Below, one piece after another: positions 42,385 through 50,733 of a stretch of 64,000 bases of DNA. This DNA is from Streptomyces sp. NBC_01231 (GTDB lineage Bacteria > Actinomycetota > Actinomycetes > Streptomycetales > Streptomycetaceae): the NCBI GenBank assembly GCA_035999765.1, contig CP108521.1:4588001-4652000 (forward strand). The letters run 5' to 3'. Each line of letters starts with the position of its first letter. The stretch's first letter is position 1. A program made the translations under genes and the position numbers. Below the pieces are notes generated by a model that did no database searches, had not been told where the DNA came from, and was given only the letters and a program-made list of their open reading frames with translations.

Positions 42385-43908
42385 GTGGCACGCGAAAGTC
42401 AGCACCCCCCGCGCCCCCAACTCACCCCGCGCCCCCAGCTCTCCCGACGCCTCCTGCTCGGCGGTGCCGCAGCGGCGGCGGGCGCCGCGACCCTCACCAC
42501 CACCGCCGCCGGTACGGCCGCCGCGGCCACCCGCAGGGTGGACGTCGCCGTCGTCGGCGGCGGCCTCGCCGGGCTCACCGCGGCCCGGGACCTGGTCGCG
42601 GCCGGCAAGACCGTGGTCGTCCTGGAGGCCCGCGACCGGGTCGGCGGCCGGGTGGTGAACCTGCCGCTGGGCAACGGCCAGGTCACCGAGGGCGGCGGCG
42701 AGTTCATCGGCCCCACCCAGGACCGCATCAAGGCGCTCGCCGACTCCCTGGGCGTGGCGACCTTCCCCACCTACAACACCGGCAAGAACCTCCTCAACAA
42801 GGACGGCAAGAAAACCGCCTACGCCACCGACGGACTGCTCGGCTCGGTCCCGCCGATCGACGCGGCCGGCCTCGCGAACGCGGCGATCGTGCAGGCCTCG
42901 CTCGACGACATGGCCAAGCAGATCCCGGTGGACGCGCCCTGGACCGCCGCGAAGGCCGAGGAGTGGGACCGCCAGACCTTCGAGAGCTGGCTGCGCGCCA
43001 ACGCCGTCGTTCCGTCCGCCAAGTTCCTTCTGGACGTGGCCTGTACGTCGATCTTCTCGGCCGAACCCCGGGAACTCTCGCTCCTGTTCGTCCTCTTCTA
43101 CATCGCCGCCGCCGGCAACGAGTCGAACGTCGGCACCCTGGAACGCCTCACCGAGACCGCGAACGGCGCCCAGGAACTGCGCTTCGTCGGCGGCTCCCAA
43201 CTGGTGCCGATCAAGCTCGCCGCCACGCTCGGCGAGCGGGTGGTGCTGAACGCCCCGGTGCGCACGATCGCCCGGTCCGGCGGCGACTACGTCGTGACGG
43301 CCGACGGCATCACCGTCACCGCCAAGAAGGTCGTCGTCGCCCTGCCCCCGCCCCTCGCGGCGCGCATCACGTACAGCCCTCTCCTTCCCGCCGCCCGGGA
43401 CCAGCTCACCCAGCGCCTGCCGATGGCCTCGGTCGGCAAGGCGATCGCGATCTACGACACCCCCTTCTGGCGTGCCGACGGGCTCAACGGCCAGGTCGTC
43501 AGCGACACCGGCGTGGTCAGCTCCACCTTCGACAACTCCCCGCCCGACGCCTCGTACGGCGCGTTGATGGGCTTCATCGAGGCCGACGAGGCCCGGAAGC
43601 TGGACGCGGCGAGCGAGGCGGAGGTCCGGGCGGCCGTGCTGAAGGACTACGTGACGTACTTCGGCGAGAAAGCGGCCTCCCCCACGTCCTTCGTCCTGCA
43701 ACGCTGGAACAACGAGGCCTACACCCGCGGCGGCCCCGTCTCCATCGCCGCGCCGGGCGTCCTGACCCAGTACGGTCCCGCCCTGCGCGCGCCCGTGGGC
43801 GGTATCCACTGGGCCGGGACGGAGACCTCCACCCACTGGATGGGCTTCATGGACGGTGCGGTGCGGTCGGGCGAGCGGGTGGCGAAGGAGGTGGTGGCGG
43901 CGCTGTAG
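42385..43908 (+). CDS. exported flavin monoamine oxidase
   Basis: About 507 residues from GTG 42385 (CGGAGGA upstream). A twin-arginine signal LSRRLLLGGAAAAAGAATL leads the protein. VDVAVVGGGLAGLTAARDLVAAG and LEARDRVGGRV bind FAD, EGGGEFIGPTQDRI follows, and the C-terminal GIHWAGTETSTHWMGFMDGAVRSGERVA closes the FAD site. It oxidises primary or secondary amines outside the cytoplasm, releasing aldehyde, ammonia and peroxide. It runs in the same direction as the monooxygenase gene, 166 bases upstream. Confidence 0.9.
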   Translation: MARESQHPPRPQLTPRPQLSRRLLLGGAAAAAGAATLTTTAAGTAAAATRRVDVAVVGGGLAGLTAARDLVAAGKTVVVLEARDRVGGRVVNLPLGNGQVTEGGGEFIGPTQDRIKALADSLGVATFPTYNTGKNLLNKDGKKTAYATDGLLGSVPPIDAAGLANAAIVQASLDDMAKQIPVDAPWTAAKAEEWDRQTFESWLRANAVVPSAKFLLDVACTSIFSAEPRELSLLFVLFYIAAAGNESNVGTLERLTETANGAQELRFVGGSQLVPIKLAATLGERVVLNAPVRTIARSGGDYVVTADGITVTAKKVVVALPPPLAARITYSPLLPAARDQLTQRLPMASVGKAIAIYDTPFWRADGLNGQVVSDTGVVSSTFDNSPPDASYGALMGFIEADEARKLDAASEAEVRAAVLKDYVTYFGEKAASPTSFVLQRWNNEAYTRGGPVSIAAPGVLTQYGPALRAPVGGIHWAGTETSTHWMGFMDGAVRSGERVAKEVVAAL

Positions 43909-44001
43909 GCGCCGTGGGAGTCGTTCGCCGGTCCGCCGGGCGTCCCGCGCCGAGGAGTCCTCTGCGGGCAAGCCGGTCATCCTTTGCGTGCAGGCCCATT
44001 C

Positions 44002-44016
44002 CTGACAACCCGTCAG
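44002..44016. promoter_or_regulatory. CTGAC-N5-GTCAG box 6
   Basis: CTGAC-AACCC-GTCAG, perfect arms, 59 bases upstream of the CoA ligase start at 44076. Pairs with box 7 at 24-base spacing. Confidence 0.75.
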
Positions 44017-44025
44017 GTCTGTAAT

Positions 44026-44040
44026 CTGACAGTGCGTCAG
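44026..44040. promoter_or_regulatory. CTGAC-N5-GTCAG box 7
   Basis: CTGAC-AGTGC-GTCAG, perfect arms, 35 bases upstream of the CoA ligase start. Confidence 0.75.
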
Positions 44041-44075
44041 TTACTTGCCAGTCACTCAGGAGCGGGCGGAGACCG

Positions 44076-46301
44076 ATGCTTGGATCAACCCACGGCACCT
44101 TCACCACCGACTCCCGTCGGGCCCGGGTCATCGCTTGCGGCGAGCAACCCGGGCCCGCCGTACACGGCCGGCCCGCGGAGGTGGACGACCTCGACGTCAG
44201 CGGGCGGCCGTTGTACGCCGCCGTCCCCGATCTGGACCGCTTCTTCCGACCGGAGTCCGTCGCCGTGATCGGCGCCTCGGACACCGAGGGCCGGCCGAAC
44301 ACCGGGGTCACCCGGCAACTGCTCGCCTGGGCCGAGCGGGTCGGGGCGCGACTGCACCCGGTGCACCCCACCCGTCCGTCCGTCTTCGGCATCCCCTGTT
44401 GCCCCTCCGTCGCCGACCTGCCCGAACAGGTCGATCTCGCCGTACTGCTGGTCTCCGACCCCCTTCCCGTGATCGAGGAACTGGCCGAGACCAAGGTGAA
44501 GTTCGCGGTCGTCTTCGCGTCCGGGTTCGCCGAGACGGGCGAGGCGGGAGCGGCCGCCCAGGCCCGGCTCGCCACCGCCGTCGAACGGTCCGGGATACGA
44601 CTGCTCGGCCCCAACACCAACCTCAACGCCTTCGAGGAGTTCCGGGACGACCTGGACGGGCCGGCCATCGCCCTGATCACCCAGTCCGGCCACCAGGGCC
44701 GCCCGGTCTTCGCCCTCCAGGAACTCGGCATCCGTCTCTCCCACTGGGCGCCCACCGGCAACGAGGCCGACCTGGAGACCGCGGACTTCCTGTCCTACTT
44801 CGCCGAGCGGCCCGAGGTGGGCGCCATCGCCTGCTATGTCGAGGGGCTCAAGGACGGCCGTTCCTTCCTGCTCGCCGCCGACCGGGCCGCCCGGCGCGGG
44901 GTGCCCGTGGTCGCCGTCAAGGTGGGCCGCACCGAGACCGGCGCCCGCACGGCCGCCTCCCACACCGGCAAACTGACCGGCGCCGACGCGGTGGTGGACG
45001 CGGCGATGCGGCAGTACGGGGTGATCCGGGTCGACGGCCTGGACGAACTCCAGGACACCGCGGCCCTGTTGGCCCGCGCCCGGCCACCCGTCGCCGAAGG
45101 GGTCGTCGTCTATTCGATCTCGGGCGGCACCGGCGCGCACTTCGCCGACCTGGCCACCGAGGCGGGCCTCAGGCTGCCGGAGCTGTCGCAGGGCAAGCAG
45201 GCCGAGCTGCACCAGTGGATACCCGAGTACCTCAGCGTGGCCAACCCGGTCGACAACGGCGGCCACCCGGTCGGGGACTGGCGCGGCCGGAAGATCATCG
45301 ACGCGATCCTCGACGACCCGGAGGTGGGCGTTTTGATCTGCCCGGTCACCGGGCCCTTCCCGCCGCTCAGCGACCGGCTGGTGCGGGACCTGGTGGACGC
45401 GGCCGAGCGGACGGACAAGCTGGTGTGCGTGGTGTGGGGCTCCCCGGTCGGCACCGAGCCGGCGTACCGGGAGGTCCTGCTCGGCTCCTCCCGGGTGGCC
45501 ACCTTCCGCACGGTCGCCAACTGCATCACGGCCGTCCGCGCCCATCTCGACCACCACCGCTTCGCCACCCGCTACCGCTCCCCGTTCGACTCCGCGGCCC
45601 GCACCCTCTCGCCCTCCTTCCGTAAGGCGCGGGCGCTGATGCGGCCGGGACAGCAGCTGAGCGAACACGCGGCGAAGCAGCTGCTGCGGGCGTACGGCAT
45701 CCGCGTACCGCGCGAGCAGCTGGTGACCAGCGCGGCGGCGGCCGTGCGTGCGGCGGGGCTGGTGGGCTACCCGGTGGTGATGAAGGCGTCCGGCGCGCGG
45801 ATCGCCCACAAGACCGAGCTCGGGCTGGTGAAGATCGGGCTGACCTCGGCCAGCCAGGTCCGGGACGCCTACCGGGAGTTGACCGACATCGCGCGCTACG
45901 AGGACGTGCCGCTGGACGGTGTCCTCGTGTGCCAGATGGTCGAACGGGGCGTCGAGATGGTCGTCGGCGTCACGCACGACGAGCTGTTCGGCCCGACCGT
46001 GACCGTGGGGCTCGGCGGGGTGCTGGTGGAGGTGCTGCGGGACACCGCCGTACGCGTGCCGCCGTTCGGCGAGGAGCAGGCCCGGGACATGTGCGCCGAA
46101 CTGCGCGGCCGGGCCCTCCTCGACGGGGTCCGCGGGCGCCCGCCGGCGGATGTCGACGCCTTGGTCGAGGTCGTGCTGCGGGTGGAGCGCATGGCCCTGG
46201 AGCTCGGGGACGACCTCGCGGAGCTCGACATCAATCCGCTGATGGTGCTGCCCAGGGGGCAGGGAGCGGTGGCACTGGACGCGCTGGCGGTGTGCCGGTG
46301 A
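44076..46301 (+). CDS. ADP-forming acyl-CoA (acetate-CoA) ligase family protein
   Basis: 741 residues, with alpha and beta modules fused. CoA-binding domain from about 55 (RFFRPESVAVIGASDTEGRPN), succinyl-CoA-ligase-like flavodoxin domains to about 480 with the phospho-His in AASHTGKLTGADAV, then an ATP-grasp domain from about 520 with YPVVMKASGARIAHKTELGLV and LAELDINPLMV. It makes an acyl-CoA from acid, CoA and ATP, or the reverse. ATG 44076 follows GGCGGAGACCG. It overlaps the enoyl-CoA hydratase by GTGA, and two boxes precede it. Confidence 0.9.
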   Translation: MLGSTHGTFTTDSRRARVIACGEQPGPAVHGRPAEVDDLDVSGRPLYAAVPDLDRFFRPESVAVIGASDTEGRPNTGVTRQLLAWAERVGARLHPVHPTRPSVFGIPCCPSVADLPEQVDLAVLLVSDPLPVIEELAETKVKFAVVFASGFAETGEAGAAAQARLATAVERSGIRLLGPNTNLNAFEEFRDDLDGPAIALITQSGHQGRPVFALQELGIRLSHWAPTGNEADLETADFLSYFAERPEVGAIACYVEGLKDGRSFLLAADRAARRGVPVVAVKVGRTETGARTAASHTGKLTGADAVVDAAMRQYGVIRVDGLDELQDTAALLARARPPVAEGVVVYSISGGTGAHFADLATEAGLRLPELSQGKQAELHQWIPEYLSVANPVDNGGHPVGDWRGRKIIDAILDDPEVGVLICPVTGPFPPLSDRLVRDLVDAAERTDKLVCVVWGSPVGTEPAYREVLLGSSRVATFRTVANCITAVRAHLDHHRFATRYRSPFDSAARTLSPSFRKARALMRPGQQLSEHAAKQLLRAYGIRVPREQLVTSAAAAVRAAGLVGYPVVMKASGARIAHKTELGLVKIGLTSASQVRDAYRELTDIARYEDVPLDGVLVCQMVERGVEMVVGVTHDELFGPTVTVGLGGVLVEVLRDTAVRVPPFGEEQARDMCAELRGRALLDGVRGRPPADVDALVEVVLRVERMALELGDDLAELDINPLMVLPRGQGAVALDALAVCR

Positions 46302-47119
46302 CGGGGGAGAGGGAGGAGACGGGGAAGGCGGAGGAAACGGGGCTGCGGCATGAGACCGAGGGCCAGGTCTCGTACCTCACGCTCGACCGGCCCGAAGCTC
46401 TCAACGCCCTTACGCCGCACCTGCGGGACCGTGTCATCGGACTGCTGTCGGACGCCTCGGCCGATCCTGACGTACGGGCTGTGGTGATCACCGGCGCGGG
46501 CCGCGGGTTCTGCGCGGGCGCGGACCTTCGTAAGGCTCCCTCGGCCGGGGAACCGGTCGCCGGGGACGTCGCCCGCACGATCCGGCTCGGCGCGCAGCGT
46601 CTGATCGCGGCCGTCCTCGACTGCGAGAAGCCGGTGATCGCGGCGGTGAACGGCACGGCGGCAGGCCTCGGCGCGCATCTCGCGTTCGCCTGCGACCTCG
46701 TACTCGCCGCCGAATCGGCCAGATTCATCGAGGTGTTCGTACGGCGGGGCCTCGTCCCCGACGGCGGCGGCGCGTATCTCCTTCCCCGCCTCATCGGCCC
46801 GCAGCGCGCCAAGGAGCTGATGTTCTTCGGCGACGCGCTCTCCGCGACCGGCGCCAACCGCCTGGGCCTGGTCAACCGTGTCGTACCGGACGCGGAGTTG
46901 GACAAGACGGCACGCGAGTGGGCGGCCCGTCTCGCCACCGGCCCGACCCGCACCCTCGCCCTCACCAAGCAGCTGGTCAACGCCTCCCTCGACACCGACC
47001 GCGCCACCGCGTTCGCCGCGGAGGCCGCCGCACAGGAGATCAACATGACGACGGCGGACGCGCGGGAGGGAGTGCGGAGCTTCGTGGAGCGCAGGAGCCC
47101 GGAGTACGGGGGGCGTTAG
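46298..47119 (+). CDS. enoyl-CoA hydratase
   Basis: 273 residues. VSYLTLDRPEALNALT opens the crotonase domain, AGRGFCAGADLRK binds CoA, and AVNGTAAGLGAHLAFACDLVLAAESA forms the oxyanion hole. The first Glu is present in FIEVFVRRGLVPDGGGAYLLPRLIG, and Asp takes the place of the second Glu. GTG 46298 overlaps the ligase stop. The N-terminal 20 residues are Glu-rich. It is probably a hydratase or isomerase step after activation by the upstream ligase. Confidence 0.9.
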   Translation: MTGEREETGKAEETGLRHETEGQVSYLTLDRPEALNALTPHLRDRVIGLLSDASADPDVRAVVITGAGRGFCAGADLRKAPSAGEPVAGDVARTIRLGAQRLIAAVLDCEKPVIAAVNGTAAGLGAHLAFACDLVLAAESARFIEVFVRRGLVPDGGGAYLLPRLIGPQRAKELMFFGDALSATGANRLGLVNRVVPDAELDKTAREWAARLATGPTRTLALTKQLVNASLDTDRATAFAAEAAAQEINMTTADAREGVRSFVERRSPEYGGR

Positions 47120-47159
47120 ACCTTCCTGTCCCTTCCCGACCCTTCCCGTCCCTTCCTAT

Positions 47160-47174
47160 CTGACACACCGTCAG
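47160..47174. promoter_or_regulatory. CTGAC-N5-GTCAG box 8
   Basis: CTGAC-ACACC-GTCAG, perfect arms, five bases upstream of ATG 47180, in the leaderless arrangement seen at boxes 4 and 5. Confidence 0.75.
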
Positions 47175-47179
47175 CTTCA

Positions 47180-47809
47180 ATGAGGGACATGATGGGACAA
47201 GCAGGGATGGCCGAAGCCGCCGTCCGCTACCTCAGGTCGGCCGGGACCGCGCCGCTCGCGCGACCCGTCGAGGCGCTCCCGCGACCGGAGTTGCGGTGCG
47301 TCCGGGAGAACGAACGAGCGCCTGTCGACCAGACCGAGTTCCGTCGCGTACTGGGCACCTTCGCCACGGGAGTCACCGTCGTCACAGCACCCCCCGCCGG
47401 CCCCGGCACCTCCCCTGACAGCTCTCCCGCCGGCTTCGCCTGCCAGTCCTTCTCCTCCCTCTCCCTCGACCCGCCCCTGATCGCCTTCATGGTCGGCCGC
47501 ACATCGACGACGTGGCCGCGCATCGCCCGTGCCGGGGTCTTCTGCGTGAACGTCCTCAGTGCCGGACAGGGCGAGCTGTGCCGCGCGTTCGCGGTGCGCG
47601 GCGCGGACAAGTTCGCGGGCGTCGAGCACACCCCGGCCCCCGTCTCCGGATCTCCCCGGCTCACCGGCGCCCTCGCGTGGATCGACTGCACGATCCACGC
47701 GGTGCACACCGGGGGCGACCACCTCATCGTGGTGGGCCGGGTCGACGCGCTGGGCACGGGCGACGAGGACGCGGCCCCTCTGCTGTTCCACAAGGGGCGA
47801 TTTCTCTGA
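47180..47809 (+). CDS. flavin reductase family protein (HsaB/NmoB-like)
   Basis: 209 residues. The FMN-binding split barrel begins FRRVLGTFATGVTVVTA, then GFACQSFSSLSLDPPLIAFMVGRTSTTWPRIARAGVFCVNVLS, as in two-component monooxygenase reductases, and it ends GGDHLIVVGRVDALGTG. It should supply reduced flavin to an oxygenase, but no such oxygenase component is in the window. The N-terminal 45 residues are outside the conserved domain, so a later start is possible. Regulated by box 8. Confidence 0.88.
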   Translation: MRDMMGQAGMAEAAVRYLRSAGTAPLARPVEALPRPELRCVRENERAPVDQTEFRRVLGTFATGVTVVTAPPAGPGTSPDSSPAGFACQSFSSLSLDPPLIAFMVGRTSTTWPRIARAGVFCVNVLSAGQGELCRAFAVRGADKFAGVEHTPAPVSGSPRLTGALAWIDCTIHAVHTGGDHLIVVGRVDALGTGDEDAAPLLFHKGRFL

Positions 47810-48292
47810 CGGGGACATCGATGAAGCCGGACGGATGGGTCCTCACCTGCCTCAAGCGGCCGCATTGCCGACGCAGACCCGCTTGAGGGTTCATCGCCCA
47901 GACCGGACTAAACACGACGTCGCCACGACGCCGACCCGAACCGAATCTTCAGCAGTGAGTCTCTCCTGGCTTCCGAACCAATGTTACCGAAGAGTAATGC
48001 TCACGGCCCCCAGGCCTCGCGGGTTCACCTGTAGACACAAATGCGCAGGTCGGCCACCCTGCCTGAGTCAATACCCGGGAGTCAACGACGCAAATACTCC
48101 TACGGGAGATCACTCAAACGCATGAATGCCCAAATCTCGACGTGTAGTATCGCCCGCGGCTGGTTACAGTTTTAGTTACAGGTCCGGGTTGGATGCCCAC
48201 GAGGCGAGCATGGGTCGGGAGCTGCCATCACGCTTCCCGGTGCCGTTTGGGGGTTCGCCGACCGAGGGACGATCACACGGAGGAGCGAGTGC
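47810..48292. other. 483-base AT-richer intergenic region
   Basis: No coding frame with Streptomyces codon pattern. Base composition drops here and stays lower through the following operon, suggesting an island boundary. It contains direct repeats of GTTACAG near 48163 and a TAGTAT -10-like hexamer at 48145; otherwise nothing recognisable. Confidence 0.55.
48163..48181. repeat. GTTACAG direct repeat upstream of the TIGR04255 operon
   Basis: GTTACAG at 48163-48169 and 48175-48181, period 12, with TTTTA between. It lies about 110 bases upstream of the operon and could bind the operon's own helix-turn-helix protein. Confidence 0.35.
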
Positions 48293-49099
48293 ATGTACCC
48301 AAGACGCGAGGCCTTCCCACGCTCCCCGCTGGTCTACGTCACCGCAGAGGTCGCCCTCGCCTACGAGCCATTCATCAACAAGGTTGAGACCAGGGATCGC
48401 TTCGCGGATGCGATCCGGGACCGGCTGCCAATCCTGTCCCAGGAAATGTCCGTGTCGCTTCCTCTACTTCAAACCAGCGACGACATGCCCGCCCAAACCC
48501 TGCCGGCCCTGAGAGCCTTCAATCAGGACCGGACCTCATCAGCTCTCCTCAAGGCTACGTCCTTGACCTTCGACACGGTCGCGTACACGGACTTCCCTGA
48601 ATTCCTGGACTGTGCGTCGGCGGCGCTGACAGCCCTCGCCGAATGTGCGCCGCAGGCTCTGGTGCAACGTGCGGGAATCCGGTTCGTCAACGAGCTGCGC
48701 CAACCTCACGCGCAAGCCGATGATGGCTTCAACTGGGAAAAATGGGTGGCTCCTGAGCTGTTGGCCAGTGCCGGCTTGCTTTCGGTCGGCCATCCCGCGG
48801 GATCCATGGGGCACACGCTCTACCACTTGGATTCAGACGAATGGATCGGGTTCCGCTGGGGCGACGTGGTCGGCACCTCAATCATTGACCGAGATGTTCC
48901 TTTGCAACGTAAAGAATCGATCAGTGGTCCGTTCTTCGCACTGGACATCGACAGTTTTTGGGAACCTGCAACGCCAGGGCCCCTGGATCCGGATGCGCTA
49001 CTGACGCACTTCCGACGACTACGGCCCCTTGCTGGGGAGTTGTTCCAGTCCGCGATCACAGATGACGCAAGAGAGTATTTCCGGGGGGAAAAGACATGA
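48293..49099 (+). CDS. TIGR04255-family-like protein
   Basis: 268 residues. PRSPLVYVTAEVALAYEP at the start and ALVQRAGIRFVNELRQP in the middle match the sporadically distributed TIGR04255 family, whose function is unknown. No membrane segment or signal is seen. ATG 48293 follows GGAGGAG. It overlaps the helix-turn-helix gene by ATGA (49096-49099). Wobble positions are notably less GC-rich than in neighbours. Confidence 0.7.
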   Translation: MYPRREAFPRSPLVYVTAEVALAYEPFINKVETRDRFADAIRDRLPILSQEMSVSLPLLQTSDDMPAQTLPALRAFNQDRTSSALLKATSLTFDTVAYTDFPEFLDCASAALTALAECAPQALVQRAGIRFVNELRQPHAQADDGFNWEKWVAPELLASAGLLSVGHPAGSMGHTLYHLDSDEWIGFRWGDVVGTSIIDRDVPLQRKESISGPFFALDIDSFWEPATPGPLDPDALLTHFRRLRPLAGELFQSAITDDAREYFRGEKT

Positions 49100-49746
49100 G
49101 GCCTATCGGTAGACATGAGCTCGATGAGTTGTTACGCGAGACGATCAAGCCACGAGCTGAGTGGGCAGTTGAACTGAAACCGTCCACCAACTATCGAGCC
49201 ATGGACGCCCAGTGGCGTGAAGACGCCGCTCTGGCTCGCGGGCGTCACCGCCAGGTGGAACGCAGCAGGCATCGCAATCGCCACGACTGGCTGACGGACA
49301 AGCACCAGGAGTTGCTTCGCACCAAGACGGTGAAAGAGCTGCTTCACGATCTCTCCGATGATCAGGGGATGACGTGGGTCGACATGTCGCGCATGCTAGG
49401 GGTGAGTGTCCCCGCACTGCGTAAATGGCGTAAGGCCGGCGGCGTCTCCCCGGAGAACCGAAGCCGTCTTGCTCAGCTCGCCGCCTTCCTGCATGTGCTT
49501 GCCGACGCGGGTGTCAGTGATCCGGCGCAATGGATCACTCAGCCGATGGTTGACGGTTTCACGGTGACCGTCATGGATCTTTACTCGCCTGAAATCGCTG
49601 CAGAGTTCATCGACTTGGGTGCCGGTGACGTCACGTCAGTTATGCTGTTGGATCGGATCGTGCCCCAGTGGCGTGAGACGTACAAGAGTGAGTATGAGGT
49701 CGTCATCGCGGAGGATGGTTTGCCCTCCCTGCGGCCTCGCGGCTGA
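49096..49746 (+). CDS. helix-turn-helix protein, possible antitoxin-like partner
   Basis: 216 residues. The first 80 are basic and charged. A helix-turn-helix is visible at about 92-115 (WVDMSRMLGVSVPALRKWRKAGGVSPENRSRLAQLAAFL, in order). The remainder, with WITQPMVDGFTVTVMDLYSPEIAAEFI, resembles the Xre/MbcA/ParS antitoxin C-domain in layout, but this is a weak likeness. A TTA codon at 49132-49134 makes bldA dependence likely. It is coupled to the TIGR04255-like gene and followed by the third operon gene at 18 bases. Confidence 0.75.
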   Translation: MRPIGRHELDELLRETIKPRAEWAVELKPSTNYRAMDAQWREDAALARGRHRQVERSRHRNRHDWLTDKHQELLRTKTVKELLHDLSDDQGMTWVDMSRMLGVSVPALRKWRKAGGVSPENRSRLAQLAAFLHVLADAGVSDPAQWITQPMVDGFTVTVMDLYSPEIAAEFIDLGAGDVTSVMLLDRIVPQWRETYKSEYEVVIAEDGLPSLRPRG

Positions 49747-49764
49747 CGCTGACGGAGGGCCCGT

Positions 49765-50502
49765 ATGGGTGCGCAGCTCGACCCCGTACCTGATATCGCA
49801 AGGCTATACGCCTACAGGGGCGCCCTCGGGAGCGAGGACGCCCCTCCGCGCTATCACCCGTATCACCAGGGAGACGTCTTTTCGAACGTAGAGTTACCTG
49901 GCCTCTCTGAACACTATGACCACGCCATGCTCTTTCTGCACCCGTGCACGATGAGGCAGGGGGCCGGGCTCGCACCCGAAGTCACAGTGATCGGCGTAAA
50001 GGTCAAGTCAGCCAAGAAGGTGATGACCGGCCCCGAGGCATGGGAAAGACATTGGTCAAATTCGTTCAGCGTCATGCCCCTTCCCGACATGTACAGCCAA
50101 GGGAAGGGTACGCATGTGGCGGAGTTCATGAAGATGGCCACCGTATCGTCTTCGGCACTGGTCCGCGACAACCGGATATCGACCCTCAGCCCGGAAGGCA
50201 GACTCCACCTTCTGCAGCGCGCTTTCCATCATTTCTCACGCACCATTGTGCCCCTGCGTGACATTCGCCCCAGCATGCGCCCGGTCGAGCGCGAGATCGA
50301 ACTGCAGACGGACTGGGTGGAGGCGTGCTGCGAACAGCAGGACAGCGAGTCGGATGAAGTCATAGCCGAGGCCGAACGCGCGTTCAACGACTTCGTGAGC
50401 GCCGATGGACGCAGGGAGCAACTGCGGGACGGCATAAGCGAGTTCGAGGTGTCACGTGCGGTGAAAAAGGAGATCGAGATGCGCTATGGCGGTCGCGACT
50501 GA
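49765..50502 (+). CDS. uncharacterised protein, third gene of the island operon
   Basis: 245 residues, not recognised. The N-terminal half has YHPYHQGDVFSNVELPGL, then AMLFLHPCTMRQGAG and VTVIGVKVKSAKKV, a beta-rich pattern that could suit a small barrel of the PemK/SH3 kind. The C-terminal half is helical and charged (SVMPLPDM, LLQRAFHHFSRTIVPLRDIRPSM, ending EVSRAVKKEIEMRYGG). A TTA codon occurs at 49894-49896. It would be the effector if the operon is a toxin-antitoxin or defence module; that is conjecture. Confidence 0.7.
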   Translation: MGAQLDPVPDIARLYAYRGALGSEDAPPRYHPYHQGDVFSNVELPGLSEHYDHAMLFLHPCTMRQGAGLAPEVTVIGVKVKSAKKVMTGPEAWERHWSNSFSVMPLPDMYSQGKGTHVAEFMKMATVSSSALVRDNRISTLSPEGRLHLLQRAFHHFSRTIVPLRDIRPSMRPVEREIELQTDWVEACCEQQDSESDEVIAEAERAFNDFVSADGRREQLRDGISEFEVSRAVKKEIEMRYGGRD

Positions 50503-50509
50503 GGGAGTG

Positions 50510-50549
50510 CCGTAGCCGGCGTGGTGGTTGGTGGGTTCGCCGGCTACGG
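50510..50549 (+). terminator. hairpin after the island operon
   Basis: CCGTAGCCGGCG (50510-50521) pairs perfectly with CGCCGGCTACGG (50538-50549) eight bases after the stop codon. No T-tract. Probable factor-independent or structural terminator. Confidence 0.6.
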
Positions 50550-50733
50550 ACGGGCGGGGTTCGGTCAGTGACCCGAAGCGGATCGAGCCGTCTCCGGATT
50601 GACCGAGGTGCAACTCGTCAGCGGGCGGCGTGGGCGTGCTGCCCTGGAGGTGACGTTCACACGAGGCCGGTCGTGGCGGCCACCCCTGCACGACCCGGGT
50701 GTGACGGAAGGAACCGGGCGCCGAGTTCCCGCC

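Noticed and set aside
47810..48292. tRNA or attachment site at the island boundary
   Set aside because: No cloverleaf or CCA-like end could be folded by eye and no matching direct repeat was found after the operon.
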